A stretch of 64,000 nt of DNA from Alphaproteobacteria bacterium (GTDB taxonomy: Bacteria; Pseudomonadota; Alphaproteobacteria; SMXP01), in assembly GCA_028285305.1 (NCBI GenBank), contig JANQPV010000011.1, forward strand, positions 38,339-102,338. Reading direction: 5' to 3'. Numbering within the stretch: the stretch's first letter is position 1; each line of letters starts with the position of its first letter. Both the position numbers and the translations under genes were made by a program. This document shows positions 1 to 8,071 of this stretch, piece by piece. The notes under the pieces are model-generated. The model had not been told where the DNA came from, ran no database searches, and saw only the letters and a list, made by a program, of their open reading frames with translations.

Positions 1-673
1 TGTTCTTCTTCATGAAGCGGATGGCGGCGGTGGGCCCTTGCGCAACACGCAGGGCAAACACTCTGGCATCGTCTCTGAACGTCTCATCCGGGAACACTTG
101 GTTGATGATGCCGAGCTGCTGCGCTTCTGCTGCGGTGATGCGGTCACTGAGAAAATAGAGTTCCTTGGCTTTGGCGGGTCCCACCAATTGGGTCAGGTTC
201 CAACTGCCGCCATAATCGCCGCTCAATCCAATATTTCGGAACGCAGTCGTAAGGAAGGCGCTTTCACAGGCAACGCGCAAGTCACAGGCCAGTGCGATTG
301 AAAGCCCGGCGCCCGCGGCGGCGCCGGGCAGGGCGGCAATGACGGGTTTCTCCAATTGCTGTATACGCAGCGTTAACGTGTTCTGCTTGTGTTGCAGTCC
401 CCGCACCCGGTCGGCCCTTGACGGCGGCGGCTCGTCCGATTTCGAGCTGCCCATCCCGCTCACATCACCGCCGGCGCAGAAGGCGGTCCCGGTCCCCGTA
501 ATGACGAAACACCGCACATCTTGTCGGAGCTCCAGGTCAAGCAAGCCTTGGCGGAGCGCGGGCGTCAGCTCGTCCGACAAGGCGTTTTTCTTTTCCGGCC
601 GGTTCAGCGTAAAGGTGGCGATGCCGTCGGACACATCGCACAAAAGATGATCGGTACCCGTGTCATAGCTCAT
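1..673 (-). CDS. Enoyl-CoA hydratase/isomerase family protein (3' end cut by window)
   Basis: Crotonase-fold enzyme acting on acyl-CoA thioesters; about 224 codons are present and the C-terminus lies outside the window. The ORF track misses it because no stop falls inside. My translation starts MSYDTGTDHLLCDV and shows NRPEKKNALS, the CoA/oxyanion-hole segment FCAGGDVSGM and the core helix AGAGLSIALACDLRVA. The usual hydratase Glu motif is replaced by GLSGDYGGSW, which resembles the Asp of PaaG-like isomerases, so isomerase activity is as likely as hydration. It is divergent from the SDR gene with about 70 bp between starts, suggesting a shared promoter region and a role in acyl-CoA catabolism. 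Confidence 0.85.
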   Translation of the reverse strand, partial: MSYDTGTDHLLCDVSDGIATFTLNRPEKKNALSDELTPALRQGLLDLELRQDVRCFVITGTGTAFCAGGDVSGMGSSKSDEPPPSRADRVRGLQHKQNTLTLRIQQLEKPVIAALPGAAAGAGLSIALACDLRVACESAFLTTAFRNIGLSGDYGGSWNLTQLVGPAKAKELYFLSDRITAAEAQQLGIINQVFPDETFRDDARVFALRVAQGPTAAIRFMKKN

Positions 674-744
674 TTGCGTTCCCTTTCAGGCGTTGAACGC
701 TATGCTAGTGTGGCTGTCCGGTCAGAAGCAAGGGAAGCTCCAGC

Positions 745-1512
745 ATGGCAGATACCACGAAATCAGTACAAGACGTTGCCCTCATCGTGGGCGGTGGCCC
801 CGGCATAAGTGCGAGCTGCGCGCGTCTCTTCGCCCGTGAGGGCATGAACGTGGCTTTGGCCGCGAGAAACCCCGACAAGGAGGTGCTTATCAAGCTTGAG
901 AACGAGATCGGCGCCCGTCGGTACGCATGCGATGCGGCGGAACCGGCCTCGGTCGACGCCTTGTTTACCTCCGTCAAGGCGGAATTGGGGCCGCCCCGCC
1001 TCGTCGTGCACAATATCGACGGTCGTATGCGCGATATATTCCGCAAAGAGATTGTTGAAGCGGATCCGGCGCTCGTCAAGCAGGTCATCATGAACTCGGC
1101 CTACAGCGCCTTTCTTGTCGGCCAGGCAGCGGCGAAGTCGATGTTGGAGGCAGAATCGGAAAAGGGTGGTCACCGCGGCACCATCATCTTCACCAACGCC
1201 AGCGCGGCGTTCAAAGGCTACCCCAAGAGCGGCGCCTTTGCCATGGCGTGCCGGGCGAAATTCGGTCTGGCGGAGAGCATGGCCCGCGAGCTGATGCCGC
1301 AAGGGATCCATGTGGCCCACGTTCCGATAGACGCGGCCATTGGTTGGACTCAGGAGGACGGCAGCCGCGCCCATTGGCTCGCCGGAGAATCGGTCGACGA
1401 CAATATGGCAGACCCGGATCAAATCGCTGCGATGTACCTGCACTTACATCGCCAGCACAGGTCCACCTGGGCATTCGATGTGGTCCTTAGACCGTGGGTG
1501 GAGAATTGGTAG
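745..1512 (+). CDS. SDR-family oxidoreductase-like protein with atypical active site
   Basis: 255-aa Rossmann-fold protein. The N-terminus carries a variant dinucleotide loop, VGGGPGISASCARLF, followed by a strand and AARNPDK, typical of NADP-binding SDRs. The segment FAMACRAKFGLAESMARE matches the YxxxK helix, but the catalytic Tyr is not at its place. The following ELMPQGIHVAHVPID is characteristic of a subfamily of SDR proteins that also varies there. The start has a purine-rich stretch (aagggaag) upstream. It may be a divergent reductase or a non-catalytic binder; the substrate is unknown. The divergent crotonase gene suggests acyl-CoA metabolism. Confidence 0.8.
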   Translation: MADTTKSVQDVALIVGGGPGISASCARLFAREGMNVALAARNPDKEVLIKLENEIGARRYACDAAEPASVDALFTSVKAELGPPRLVVHNIDGRMRDIFRKEIVEADPALVKQVIMNSAYSAFLVGQAAAKSMLEAESEKGGHRGTIIFTNASAAFKGYPKSGAFAMACRAKFGLAESMARELMPQGIHVAHVPIDAAIGWTQEDGSRAHWLAGESVDDNMADPDQIAAMYLHLHRQHRSTWAFDVVLRPWVENW

Positions 1513-1608
1513 GGGGCCTTGGTCGCAGTCACACCTCACATAAAGACCCTCGCGTAAAGCAGGGGAATGCCCATTCTGTGCTGAGAGTACTCCCACCCCA
1601 TCGCATTT

Positions 1609-1643
1609 CCCTGGCAAGCGGACAAAGTCCGCGCTGACCAGGG
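1609..1643. repeat. 35-bp palindromic repeat, copy 1
   Basis: Nested inverted repeat: outer arms CCCTGG/CCAGGG, inner arms GCGGAC/GTCCGC around AAA. The same design occurs at 7056-7090 with outer arms CCCCGG/CCGGGG, so the base changes in the two arms compensate each other. It lies in the 223-bp spacer downstream of the SDR gene, between convergent genes, the usual place for REP-like elements. It could also act as a terminator, but no T-run follows. Confidence 0.75.
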
Positions 1644-1735
1644 ATCTACTTGGATGTGCAAGGATTGGACTCATTCGCTCAGGTCTGGAACCCTCGCCAA
1701 GCATGAGGACGCCTTAGCAGCGCCTCCGAAACCAG

Positions 1736-3103
1736 CTAGTTGCTCGCTTCCTGACGCAGCACGGAGAGCAAGCCTTTCGAAACATAACCGTCCGCAGGCA
1801 GCCCTTTGTCCTTTTGATAGAGTCTTACTGCCGCGCGGGTTTGTGCGCCCAGGACGCCGTCGACTTCACCGGAATCATAATTGAGGCTGTTAAGAAGACG
1901 CTGCAGTTCCTCGCGTTCGGATTTGTTAAGCGGCTGTTCACCGCGTGGCCATTGGCCTGAAAACGCCGAGCCGCCCCCAATCCGCTCAGCAAGATGACCA
2001 ACCGCTATCGCGTAAGATGTCGAGTTGTTGTACTTCATGATCGAACGGAAATTATTGAAAATGATAAAGGCAGGGCCCTTGTGTCCGGCTGGGATCAGCA
2101 GTGATCCCGAGCGCGTCGCATACTGATTGAGCGGCGTATAGATATTTCCTTGGACGCCTAACTTTTCCCATTGGGCGACGGTGCGCACGATCGTCCTTTG
2201 TGCGAGCGAATAGTCAAAGTTAACTGGCAGCGTCACTTCCACGCCCCATTCTTCACCCTTTTTCCAGCCCGACTTGGACAAATAGTTGGCCGTCGATGCA
2301 AAGACATCGCCGAGACTGTTCCAGAGGTCTCTCCGCCCGTCTTTATTGAAATCAACGGCATAGCTTAGGTACGTTGTCGGAATAAACTGGGTATGGCCCA
2401 TCGCCCCCGCCCAAGAACCGAACAACTGTTCTTTCGTTGCATAACCATTCTGTAGTATCTTCAGGGCAGCAATCATTTGTTCCCGGCCATACTTTGTCCG
2501 GCGCCCCTGATAGCCGAGGGTGGCCAGGGCCTCGATGGCATAAATGTCGCCTTTGAACTTGCCAAAGCTGCTCTCGATGGCCCAGATCGCGAGGAGATAC
2601 TCCGATTGAACACCATAGGCTTTTTCGATTTCCGTGAAGAGAGAGCGGTTCTGTTCCTTCAACTCCCGCGCGCGGGTGATGCGGTACTCGTTCACGGCAT
2701 TATCGAGATAGTCCCAGATATGCTTGGTGAATTCCGGCTGATGAGCATTGGACTTCAGTACACCTGCATTCAGAGCAATGTCCTGAGTGGCCGTATCATA
2801 AGTGCTGCCTGAAACGCCTTGCGCCACAGCCGTAGCGCGAAACGATGTGAGCCATTCTTGAAACTCTGTTTGATCGGCGCCGCTGGCCTGTGCAGTAGTA
2901 ACCGGATCCGGCTCTTGGAGGGTGGGGGCCTCCGCTGTAGGTGTGCTCGGTACCTCTTGGGCAATAACCGGATTGTAGGACGGCCCACCCATGGACGCCG
3001 GCTCCACGACAGGCGTACAGGCCCACAAGCCCCCCGCCAGCAGCACGGGCGCGACAAGCGATCTCCCTCGCTTGAGTTCCTTGATCTCAATTGGTCCCGT
3101 CAT
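1736..3103 (-). CDS. Lytic murein transglycosylase, MltB type, with peptidoglycan-binding domain
   Basis: Cleaves the glycan strands of peptidoglycan to give anhydro-muropeptides. I place the start at internal Met13 of the ORF-track protein because GGGAGGC sits just upstream of it; this gives 455 aa. The N-terminus then reads as a lipoprotein signal (LLAGGLWAC), so anchoring to a membrane from the periplasmic side is likely. The middle has the SLT_2 signature: EYLLAIWAIESSFGKFKGD with the catalytic Glu, then GAMGHTQFIPTTYL. The last ~60 residues (LQRLLNSLNYDSGEVDGVLG...) form a PG_binding_1 domain. It is downstream of the DUF1194 gene on the same strand. Confidence 0.93.
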   Translation of the reverse strand: MTGPIEIKELKRGRSLVAPVLLAGGLWACTPVVEPASMGGPSYNPVIAQEVPSTPTAEAPTLQEPDPVTTAQASGADQTEFQEWLTSFRATAVAQGVSGSTYDTATQDIALNAGVLKSNAHQPEFTKHIWDYLDNAVNEYRITRARELKEQNRSLFTEIEKAYGVQSEYLLAIWAIESSFGKFKGDIYAIEALATLGYQGRRTKYGREQMIAALKILQNGYATKEQLFGSWAGAMGHTQFIPTTYLSYAVDFNKDGRRDLWNSLGDVFASTANYLSKSGWKKGEEWGVEVTLPVNFDYSLAQRTIVRTVAQWEKLGVQGNIYTPLNQYATRSGSLLIPAGHKGPAFIIFNNFRSIMKYNNSTSYAIAVGHLAERIGGGSAFSGQWPRGEQPLNKSEREELQRLLNSLNYDSGEVDGVLGAQTRAAVRLYQKDKGLPADGYVSKGLLSVLRQEASN

Positions 3104-3158
3104 ATCGCGCCTCCCAAAAAATTCCGCACCCTTTAACATAGTCTACTTTCAGATCCCA

Positions 3159-4001
3159 TCAGTTCTTCGGCGCTTCGCCGTCTAAAGAGAGCGGGCGAAG
3201 CGGCAGCATGCGCCCGCCCAATTTCGTCGGCCCGATCGCCTCGGACTCAGGTTGTAAGCCGGCAATTTCTAAAATCAGTTTACGCAGGACCGCCGAGCGA
3301 AAGTCATCGAACGTACTGGCGGGGAGCACAAATGAGCCGGGGCCTCCGATAACATACTTTCGAAAATAGTCGTCGAGCGCCATGTCGATGGGCGTTGGCA
3401 AGCCTGCGGGCTGTGGCCGGTCGTTCAAGATTGGTAGTCCGTTTATCGTTATGCCGCGGGAAACCACGAGATTGCGTGTTACGACCAGATCGCGGCCTTC
3501 ATTGCTTGGGCCATCACCTGATATGTCAATGACCCGGCGCAAGCCATTGATTGCATTGTCTTCAATCAAGTCCGCGCAATAGTCGAGCGCGTTTCCAATC
3601 GCGGTGTAAAATTCGTGATTGCGTCTGGCTTCACCAAGCCGCTGAGCGAACGTATTGGCACTTTGTTGATCGGAAATGATGCTCCAGTCCACCAACTGAT
3701 ATTGGGCGTCATAGTCAGCCCACTCAACATAGGTCAACGCGATTTTACCGTGGAGACCAGACTGAATGGCATCGATGACGGACGGATGCTGGATGGCGGC
3801 GACATATCCCTCCCGCTGCGTTTCGGCCTCAAGCGCATCCACGCTGTAGGAAACATCGACGGCCAGCACCAACTCCAAGTCTACCTGCTCTTGCGGATCG
3901 TCAAATGGCGTCGTCTGATTTGCATTGGCGTGTGAAAAGAAGAGCAGGACGGTCGTCGCCAACACAGTCTTCAAGAAGCCCTGTCTGATTGCTTTAGCCA
4001 C
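3159..4001 (-). CDS. DUF1194 domain protein (secreted, von Willebrand A-like)
   Basis: 280 aa with an N-terminal signal peptide (basic MAKAIRQG, hydrophobic TVLATTVLLFF, cleavage near ANA). The body begins DLELVLAVDVSYSVD, a DxSxS metal-ion site typical of vWA folds, and continues as DUF1194 through RRVIDISGDGPSNEGRD. No catalytic function is known for the family; binding of an envelope or extracellular partner through the metal site is an inference. It lies 55 bp upstream of the transglycosylase on the same strand, so the two may be co-transcribed. Confidence 0.88.
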   Translation of the reverse strand: MAKAIRQGFLKTVLATTVLLFFSHANANQTTPFDDPQEQVDLELVLAVDVSYSVDALEAETQREGYVAAIQHPSVIDAIQSGLHGKIALTYVEWADYDAQYQLVDWSIISDQQSANTFAQRLGEARRNHEFYTAIGNALDYCADLIEDNAINGLRRVIDISGDGPSNEGRDLVVTRNLVVSRGITINGLPILNDRPQPAGLPTPIDMALDDYFRKYVIGGPGSFVLPASTFDDFRSAVLRKLILEIAGLQPESEAIGPTKLGGRMLPLRPLSLDGEAPKN

Positions 4002-4120
4002 CGATGTGAAGTCCTAAACTAACAAAATCCAAGACGGTCTTGACTTCCCTTGGTCCCCTCAATAGGTTCCGCCGGTCTATTTGGCGGTCCTGGTAGAAGT
4101 CCTAAACGAAGGCACACAAT

Positions 4121-4246
4121 ATGAAAATCCGCAGTTCCGTAAAGTCCTTAAAGTCCCGCCATCGGGATTGCCGAGTTGTGCGCCGGAAAGGGCGAATCTA
4201 CGTTATCAATAAGACAAATCGTCGGTTCAAAGCACGGCAAGGATAA
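4121..4246 (+). CDS. rpmJ: 50S ribosomal protein L36
   Basis: 41-aa ribosomal protein, too short for the ORF track. Direct translation from ATG gives [20 protein letters not shown] followed by [20 protein letters not shown] and Gly-stop, a clear match to alphaproteobacterial L36. It has a single Cys, so it lacks the four-ligand zinc ribbon of C+ L36 proteins. It stands alone, outside the large ribosomal operons, which is common for this type in alphaproteobacteria. The upstream 110 bp is repetitive in feel (two AAGTCCTAAAC copies, at about 4006 and 4097) and no good Shine-Dalgarno sequence is visible. Confidence 0.96.
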   Translation: MKIRSSVKSLKSRHRDCRVVRRKGRIYVINKTNRRFKARQG

Positions 4247-4274
4247 GGCGAAGCCCACTTTTTCAAAGGAACGG

Positions 4275-4514
4275 CTAAAGACCATCCAGCGAGGGTTTGC
4301 TCGCTTCGTCACATTGGTCGGAATCCAGAACACCTGCTTTGCATTTGATCACGTAAGCCTCGCATTTGCGCTGAGGACGGTTGGGCGGCGGAACGTTTGG
4401 ATTCACTTTCACATCCCACTTTTCGCAGACTTTGGTCCATTTGGGCTCCATATCGCACGCGGTCAAGACGCCGCCAAAGATAAGAAGCGCCAGAATCGAG
4501 ATTACTTTGGGCAT
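4275..4514 (-). CDS. Small predicted lipoprotein
   Basis: 79 aa. The N-terminal MPKVISILALLIFGGVLTAC is a good lipoprotein signal with lipobox LTAC. The mature part (~60 aa) is rich in Lys, Pro and Cys (four further cysteines), so disulfides in the periplasm are possible. GGAG precedes the ATG at suitable distance. It converges with rpmJ, leaving only 28 bp between stops. I do not recognise a family; its function is unknown. Confidence 0.65.
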   Translation of the reverse strand: MPKVISILALLIFGGVLTACDMEPKWTKVCEKWDVKVNPNVPPPNRPQRKCEAYVIKCKAGVLDSDQCDEASKPSLDGL

Positions 4515-4622
4515 GCAGGCTCCGTCAGTCGAGGGCGTTGTTCAATCACAAATCTCTCAAACTAGCCCCTTTTGGGCACCCTGTTAACTGGACTTATCGC
4601 CAATGCATACTATCATTATTCT

Positions 4623-5174
4623 ATGAAGTTTCTTGTCCTGGCTCTGACAACACTCCTTGCAGCGACCGTTTCGAACGCGTCGCCAACGGAAAACTCGGAC
4701 CCTTTGGTGTCGCTCTTTGAGGAGCTCGTTGCCGCCGATGGGGAGTTTGAGATTTTTTCCGCAGAGACCCGAATACGCGAGCGCTGGGCGATGTTCGATG
4801 GGGACACAGTCACACTGTTGATGGAGCGAGGCCGTATCGCATATGCCCAGAGCGAATACGAGATTGCCGAAGGCCACTTCACCGATGTGGCTCAACTTGA
4901 GCCCAACTTCGTCGACGTCTGGTTCCAGCTGGCAAATGTGAGCAAACAAACTGATGATTACGACCAGGCGGCCCGCTATTTACGGACGGTCGTAACGCTG
5001 GAGCCGCGCCACTTTGATGCTTGGATCATGCTCGCCGAGATCATGACCGAGGTGGGAAACAAGAACGCGGCTTACAAGGCCTATCAACAGGCGCTCGAAG
5101 TTCATCCGCACCTTGAGGACGCAAAGCTTGCGATTAAGGCGTTGAGGCCCGATGTAGAAGGCCGTGGAATCTAA
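4623..5174 (+). CDS. Secreted TPR-repeat protein
   Basis: 183 aa from the ATG at 4623; the ORF track begins at an upstream TTG that would bury the signal peptide. MKFLVLALTTLLAATVSNAS is a typical Sec signal cleaved after SNA. Residues ~65-170 form at least three tetratricopeptide repeats (MERGRIAYAQSEYEIAEGHF; FQLANVSKQTDDYDQAARYL; IMLAEIMTEVGNKNAAYKAY). TPRs mediate protein contacts; the partner is unknown. It ends 18 bp before the next gene, suggesting a short operon. Confidence 0.85.
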   Translation: MKFLVLALTTLLAATVSNASPTENSDPLVSLFEELVAADGEFEIFSAETRIRERWAMFDGDTVTLLMERGRIAYAQSEYEIAEGHFTDVAQLEPNFVDVWFQLANVSKQTDDYDQAARYLRTVVTLEPRHFDAWIMLAEIMTEVGNKNAAYKAYQQALEVHPHLEDAKLAIKALRPDVEGRGI

Positions 5175-5192
5175 GCGCGGCGTAATGTCCCG

Positions 5193-5978
5193 ATGACCAT
5201 CACCCAATCCCATATTGACTGGGCCAAGTCCTATCCGTTCGACGTACCGGACGCGTCTTACGTTTATTTCGGCGGCCAAGCCAAACCGGTCAACGGGTAT
5301 ACAGGCGCGCGCGCTCAGTGGACTGTTGCGTCGTTGGGTGGCACAGCCCAATTGGGCGACCTCTTGACGGACAATCAGCGCCAAGATCTCGAACAACCGC
5401 GAACCGCGGTCTTGGCCTGCGGGTCAAACGCTTCGCCAACCCGCCTTGCCCAAAAGTACCAAGAAAAGATACCCGATGCCGTTATCCCGGTGGTGCGCTG
5501 TACACTGATGGATCATGCCGTTGTGCACGCCGCGAACCTGACGGTCTATGGTTCCGTTCCTGCGACTTTTGCGCGGAGCGCGGGCACGCGCGTCGAAACC
5601 TTTGTGACATTGCTCACGGCGGCGCAGTTGCAGATCATGGATCAGACTGAAACGCTCGGTGTATCATACGATCGACTTGAAGTGTCTGCGTCCCAAGTCG
5701 AGCCGGAAACAGACCACCTGAACACGGGCAGATTTCACGCTTATGTGAGCTTGCACGGCGCTCTGCTCTTTGACGGTGAGCCGCGGTCGCTAGCGACGAT
5801 CCGAGGGGAGAGGGTCCCGTATGAGCAAGCGGACCAGGAAACCGCACAAGCACACGCACAGCGCTCTTTGGATCACACGGGCCATGTTGACGAGTTCATC
5901 CGAGAGAACTTGGAGGATAAGGCCTTGAGGAAACAGCGCGCCAAACGCCTGAAATATGACTTTTCTCAGCCCTGGTAA
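5193..5978 (+). CDS. Conserved hypothetical protein, possible gamma-glutamylcyclotransferase-like fold
   Basis: 261 aa, soluble, with no signal peptide. The most recognisable element is LACGSNASPTRLAQKY near residue 75, reminiscent of the (Y)GSN loop of GGCT-like proteins. A conserved-looking HAVVHAANLTVYGSVPAT follows. The C-terminus is charged (KALRKQRAKRLKYDFSQPW). The family assignment rests on one motif and is tentative. It sits between the TPR gene and the DUF1244 gene on the same strand with gaps of 18 and 35 bp. Confidence 0.7.
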   Translation: MTITQSHIDWAKSYPFDVPDASYVYFGGQAKPVNGYTGARAQWTVASLGGTAQLGDLLTDNQRQDLEQPRTAVLACGSNASPTRLAQKYQEKIPDAVIPVVRCTLMDHAVVHAANLTVYGSVPATFARSAGTRVETFVTLLTAAQLQIMDQTETLGVSYDRLEVSASQVEPETDHLNTGRFHAYVSLHGALLFDGEPRSLATIRGERVPYEQADQETAQAHAQRSLDHTGHVDEFIRENLEDKALRKQRAKRLKYDFSQPW

Positions 5979-6013
5979 TACCCAACCGCAGCAACACAAC
6001 GAGTGATAAGCCA

Positions 6014-6322
6014 ATGACCAAAGATATCAGTGACGCCGACCAACAAGAGCTCGAAGCCGCCGCCTTCCGCCGTCTTGTCGACCATTTGCGGTCGCGGACC
6101 GACGTCCAGAACATTGCCCTTATGGATCTGGCGGGCTTTTGCCGGAATTGTCTCTCCAACTGGTACAAGGATGCCGCCCAAGAAAAGGGCATTGATTTGT
6201 CCAAAGAGGACGCCCGGGAAATCGTCTACGGCATGCCCTACGCCGATTGGAAGGCCAAGTATCAAACCGAAGCAACGCCTGAACAATTGGCCGCCTTCGA
6301 GAAACACAAAGACGGACACTAG
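6014..6322 (+). CDS. DUF1244 family protein
   Basis: 102 aa. The sequence follows DUF1244 throughout: FRRLVDHLRSRTDVQNIALMDLAGFCRNCLSNWY, then DAREIVYGMPYADWKAKYQ. The two Cys in GFCRNCLSNW are close enough to bind metal, but no function is established. Family members are small, soluble and common in proteobacteria. It starts 35 bp after the preceding gene and is probably co-transcribed with it. Confidence 0.9.
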   Translation: MTKDISDADQQELEAAAFRRLVDHLRSRTDVQNIALMDLAGFCRNCLSNWYKDAAQEKGIDLSKEDAREIVYGMPYADWKAKYQTEATPEQLAAFEKHKDGH

Positions 6323-6483
6323 CCGCCGGCGTTACTTTCTGAGTTCGTATCGCGCCACGCAAAGATCCACAGGATTCATTTCTGTGGAGCACCTCGGGGC
6401 GAACTTTATGTCTGCTTGAGTGACAACCGCGCCTGCTTATATCATGGCATCAAGATCAGGAACTTTTATTTGGAGCGGGGCGA

Positions 6484-6771
6484 ATGGCGCATACCGATTC
6501 ACAGGCGGCAAACGGAGCCGCACAGACGGCGGAGAGCGCGACGATAGCCGTCGGCCAGCTGCGATCCTTCATTGAGCGGATCGAACGGTTGGAAGAAGAG
6601 AAAGCGGCTCTCGCGGAAGACATTCGCGAAGTCTACGCCGAGGCAAAAGGCAACGGATTCGATACCAAAACCATGCGGCAAGTCATCAAGATCCGCAAAA
6701 TGGAGAGCGCCGACCGTCAGGAGCAGGAGGCGCTCTTGAGTCTCTATTTGGAAGCTCTGGGGTTAAGTTGA
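6484..6771 (+). CDS. gapR: GapR-family nucleoid-associated protein (DUF2312)
   Basis: 95 aa. The core [46 protein letters not shown] is the DUF2312 signature, and the tail [23 protein letters not shown] completes it. The family is exemplified by Caulobacter GapR, which clamps overtwisted DNA ahead of transcription and replication and stimulates type II topoisomerases. The N-terminal ~20 residues are low-complexity and variable. GGAGCGGGGCG precedes the ATG as a ribosome site. It is separated from DUF1244 by 161 bp and so may have its own promoter. Confidence 0.92.
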   Translation: MAHTDSQAANGAAQTAESATIAVGQLRSFIERIERLEEEKAALAEDIREVYAEAKGNGFDTKTMRQVIKIRKMESADRQEQEALLSLYLEALGLS

Positions 6772-6838
6772 TCCCCCGCTATAGGGCGTCATTCGCTGAC
6801 AAGCTCTTTGAAGCAATACCTTAGCTAGGGGCCCTGAA

Positions 6839-6945
6839 CGTCATCGCGAGCCGACCATTGGTCGGCGCCGCGATCTAGATCGAAAATCTCTGTCACCTGC
6901 CGCGCTGGATTGCGTCGTCGCGCGAAAGCGCTCCTCGCAATGACG
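6839..6945. repeat. ~107-bp structured inverted-repeat element
   Basis: The ends are near-perfect inverted copies: CGTCATCGCGAG at 6839 and CTCGCAATGACG at 6934 (11 of 12 pair). Inside are three further hairpins or palindromes: CCGACC-ATT-GGTCGG (6851-6865), CGATCTAGATCG (6871-6882) and GCGC-GAAA-GCGC (6920-6931), the last capped by a GNRA-type loop. The motifs CTGGATTGCGTCGTC and CTCGCAATGACG resemble dispersed repeats I recall from many proteobacterial genomes. It carries no coding potential. Confidence 0.75.
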
Positions 6946-7055
6946 AAGCTCTTCCCTCGCGCGGGGCGGGCGATCTAAGACTCTAAGATCCCTGCTCTGC
7001 GCTCCGGCGGGGAAATCGCGAAGGTGTCAGACATTGCTATGAACTTCTGACACTT

Positions 7056-7190
7056 CCCCGGCAAGCGGACGAAGTCCGCGCAGACCGGGGATCCAGCCTT
7101 TGCGCGCATGAATTGCGTAGAGTGTACATTGCGATTGGAAGCACACTTCTGGATCCCCGTGTGTTCGCGATATTCGATCGCTCCGCGGGG
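7056..7190. repeat. Palindromic repeat, copy 2, inside a larger inverted-repeat unit
   Basis: It begins with outer arms CCCCGG/CCGGGG and inner arms GCGGAC/GTCCGC (7056-7090), the second copy of the 1609-1643 repeat. The right arm continues as GGGGATCCAG (7087-7096), which is inverted at 7149-7158 (CTGGATCCCC). A third arm pair CCCCG/CGGGG closes at 7155-7159 and 7186-7190. The three interlocking pairs suggest a mobile palindromic unit of the REP/BIME kind. No transposase lies nearby. Confidence 0.7.
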
Positions 7191-7275
7191 AAAAAACCAA
7201 TGGACCGCCTGCTTTCGATACTTCGACGCGACATACCACCGCTTTGAGCGGAAGTTCACCATACGAGACGCCAAC

Positions 7276-8067
7276 TCACGACTCTCTCTCCGTAATCGGA
7301 TGGAGATGATTGATCGGTCCGTGCCCGGCGCCAAAACCGGGGGCCGTTTCGATCGCCCGGCGCAGATAGCCGCGTGCGCGGCCAACAGCATCTTTCAGAT
7401 CCAGCCCTTCGGCCAAGTGAACGGCGATGGCCGTTGCGAGTGTGCATCCCGTTCCATGGGTATGCACCGTGTCGATTTTCACATCCTCAAACACATGGGT
7501 TTCTTCCGGCGTGGCCAGAACATCTGCGATATGATCGCCCGGGCCGTGCCCCCCCTTCAACAACACGGCGCTGGGTCCCATGCTGAGCAACATCTCTGCG
7601 CTTTCGTGGGGGTCCGTGACAGGAGTACCTGTCAGCTTGAGCGCCTCGGGAAGGTTGGGTGTGATGAGCGCCGCAATCGGAAAAAGCTGTTCCGTCATCA
7701 CCTCGATCGCATCCGCATCAAGCAGAACATCCCCGCTCGTCGACACCATCACCGGATCGAGAACGATAGGGAGAGAGGTGGAAACCTCCTCAAGCGTCCG
7801 CACCACGGCGCGAATGATCGGTTCTGAGTGCAGCATACCGATCTTTATGGCATCCGCACCAATATCGCTCAGCACTGCCCGGATTTGCGCCACCACCATG
7901 TCGGGCGAAACGGCCTCAACCCGCTCAACCTTCATGGTGTTCTGCGCCGTAAGCGCTGTGATCGCCGTCGCCGCGTAAGCGCCGAGTGCCGATGCCGTTT
8001 TGATATCCGCCTGAATGCCGGCGCCGCCGCCGGAATCAGAGCCGGCTATGATCAGGACACGCTTCAA
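7276..8067 (-). CDS. thiD: Hydroxymethylpyrimidine/phosphomethylpyrimidine kinase
   Basis: 263 aa, the usual size. It phosphorylates HMP and HMP-phosphate to HMP-diphosphate, the pyrimidine half of thiamine. The start MKRVLIIAGSDSGGGAGIQAD is the diagnostic substrate/phosphate loop, and HTHGTGCTLATAIA near residue 210 contains the GTGC anion hole with the catalytic Cys of this ribokinase-like family. It follows the acyl-CoA ligase by 4 bp, so the two are co-transcribed although the pathways are unrelated. The rest of the thiamine genes are not here, except thiE at 42.6 kb. Confidence 0.95.
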   Translation of the reverse strand: MKRVLIIAGSDSGGGAGIQADIKTASALGAYAATAITALTAQNTMKVERVEAVSPDMVVAQIRAVLSDIGADAIKIGMLHSEPIIRAVVRTLEEVSTSLPIVLDPVMVSTSGDVLLDADAIEVMTEQLFPIAALITPNLPEALKLTGTPVTDPHESAEMLLSMGPSAVLLKGGHGPGDHIADVLATPEETHVFEDVKIDTVHTHGTGCTLATAIAVHLAEGLDLKDAVGRARGYLRRAIETAPGFGAGHGPINHLHPITERES

Positions 8068-8071
8068 ATAT

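Larger units (their letters stand above)
6772..7275. other. 504-bp non-coding spacer between gapR and thiD, filled with palindromic repeats
   Basis: The spacer lies between the convergent 3' ends of gapR and thiD. No ORF in it has coding character. About half is occupied by two structured repeat elements listed separately (6839-6945 and 7056-7190). Just before the second is an inverted pair GTGTCAGA (7024-7031) and TCTGACAC with a 14-bp loop. The remainder shows nothing recognisable. Confidence 0.7.
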
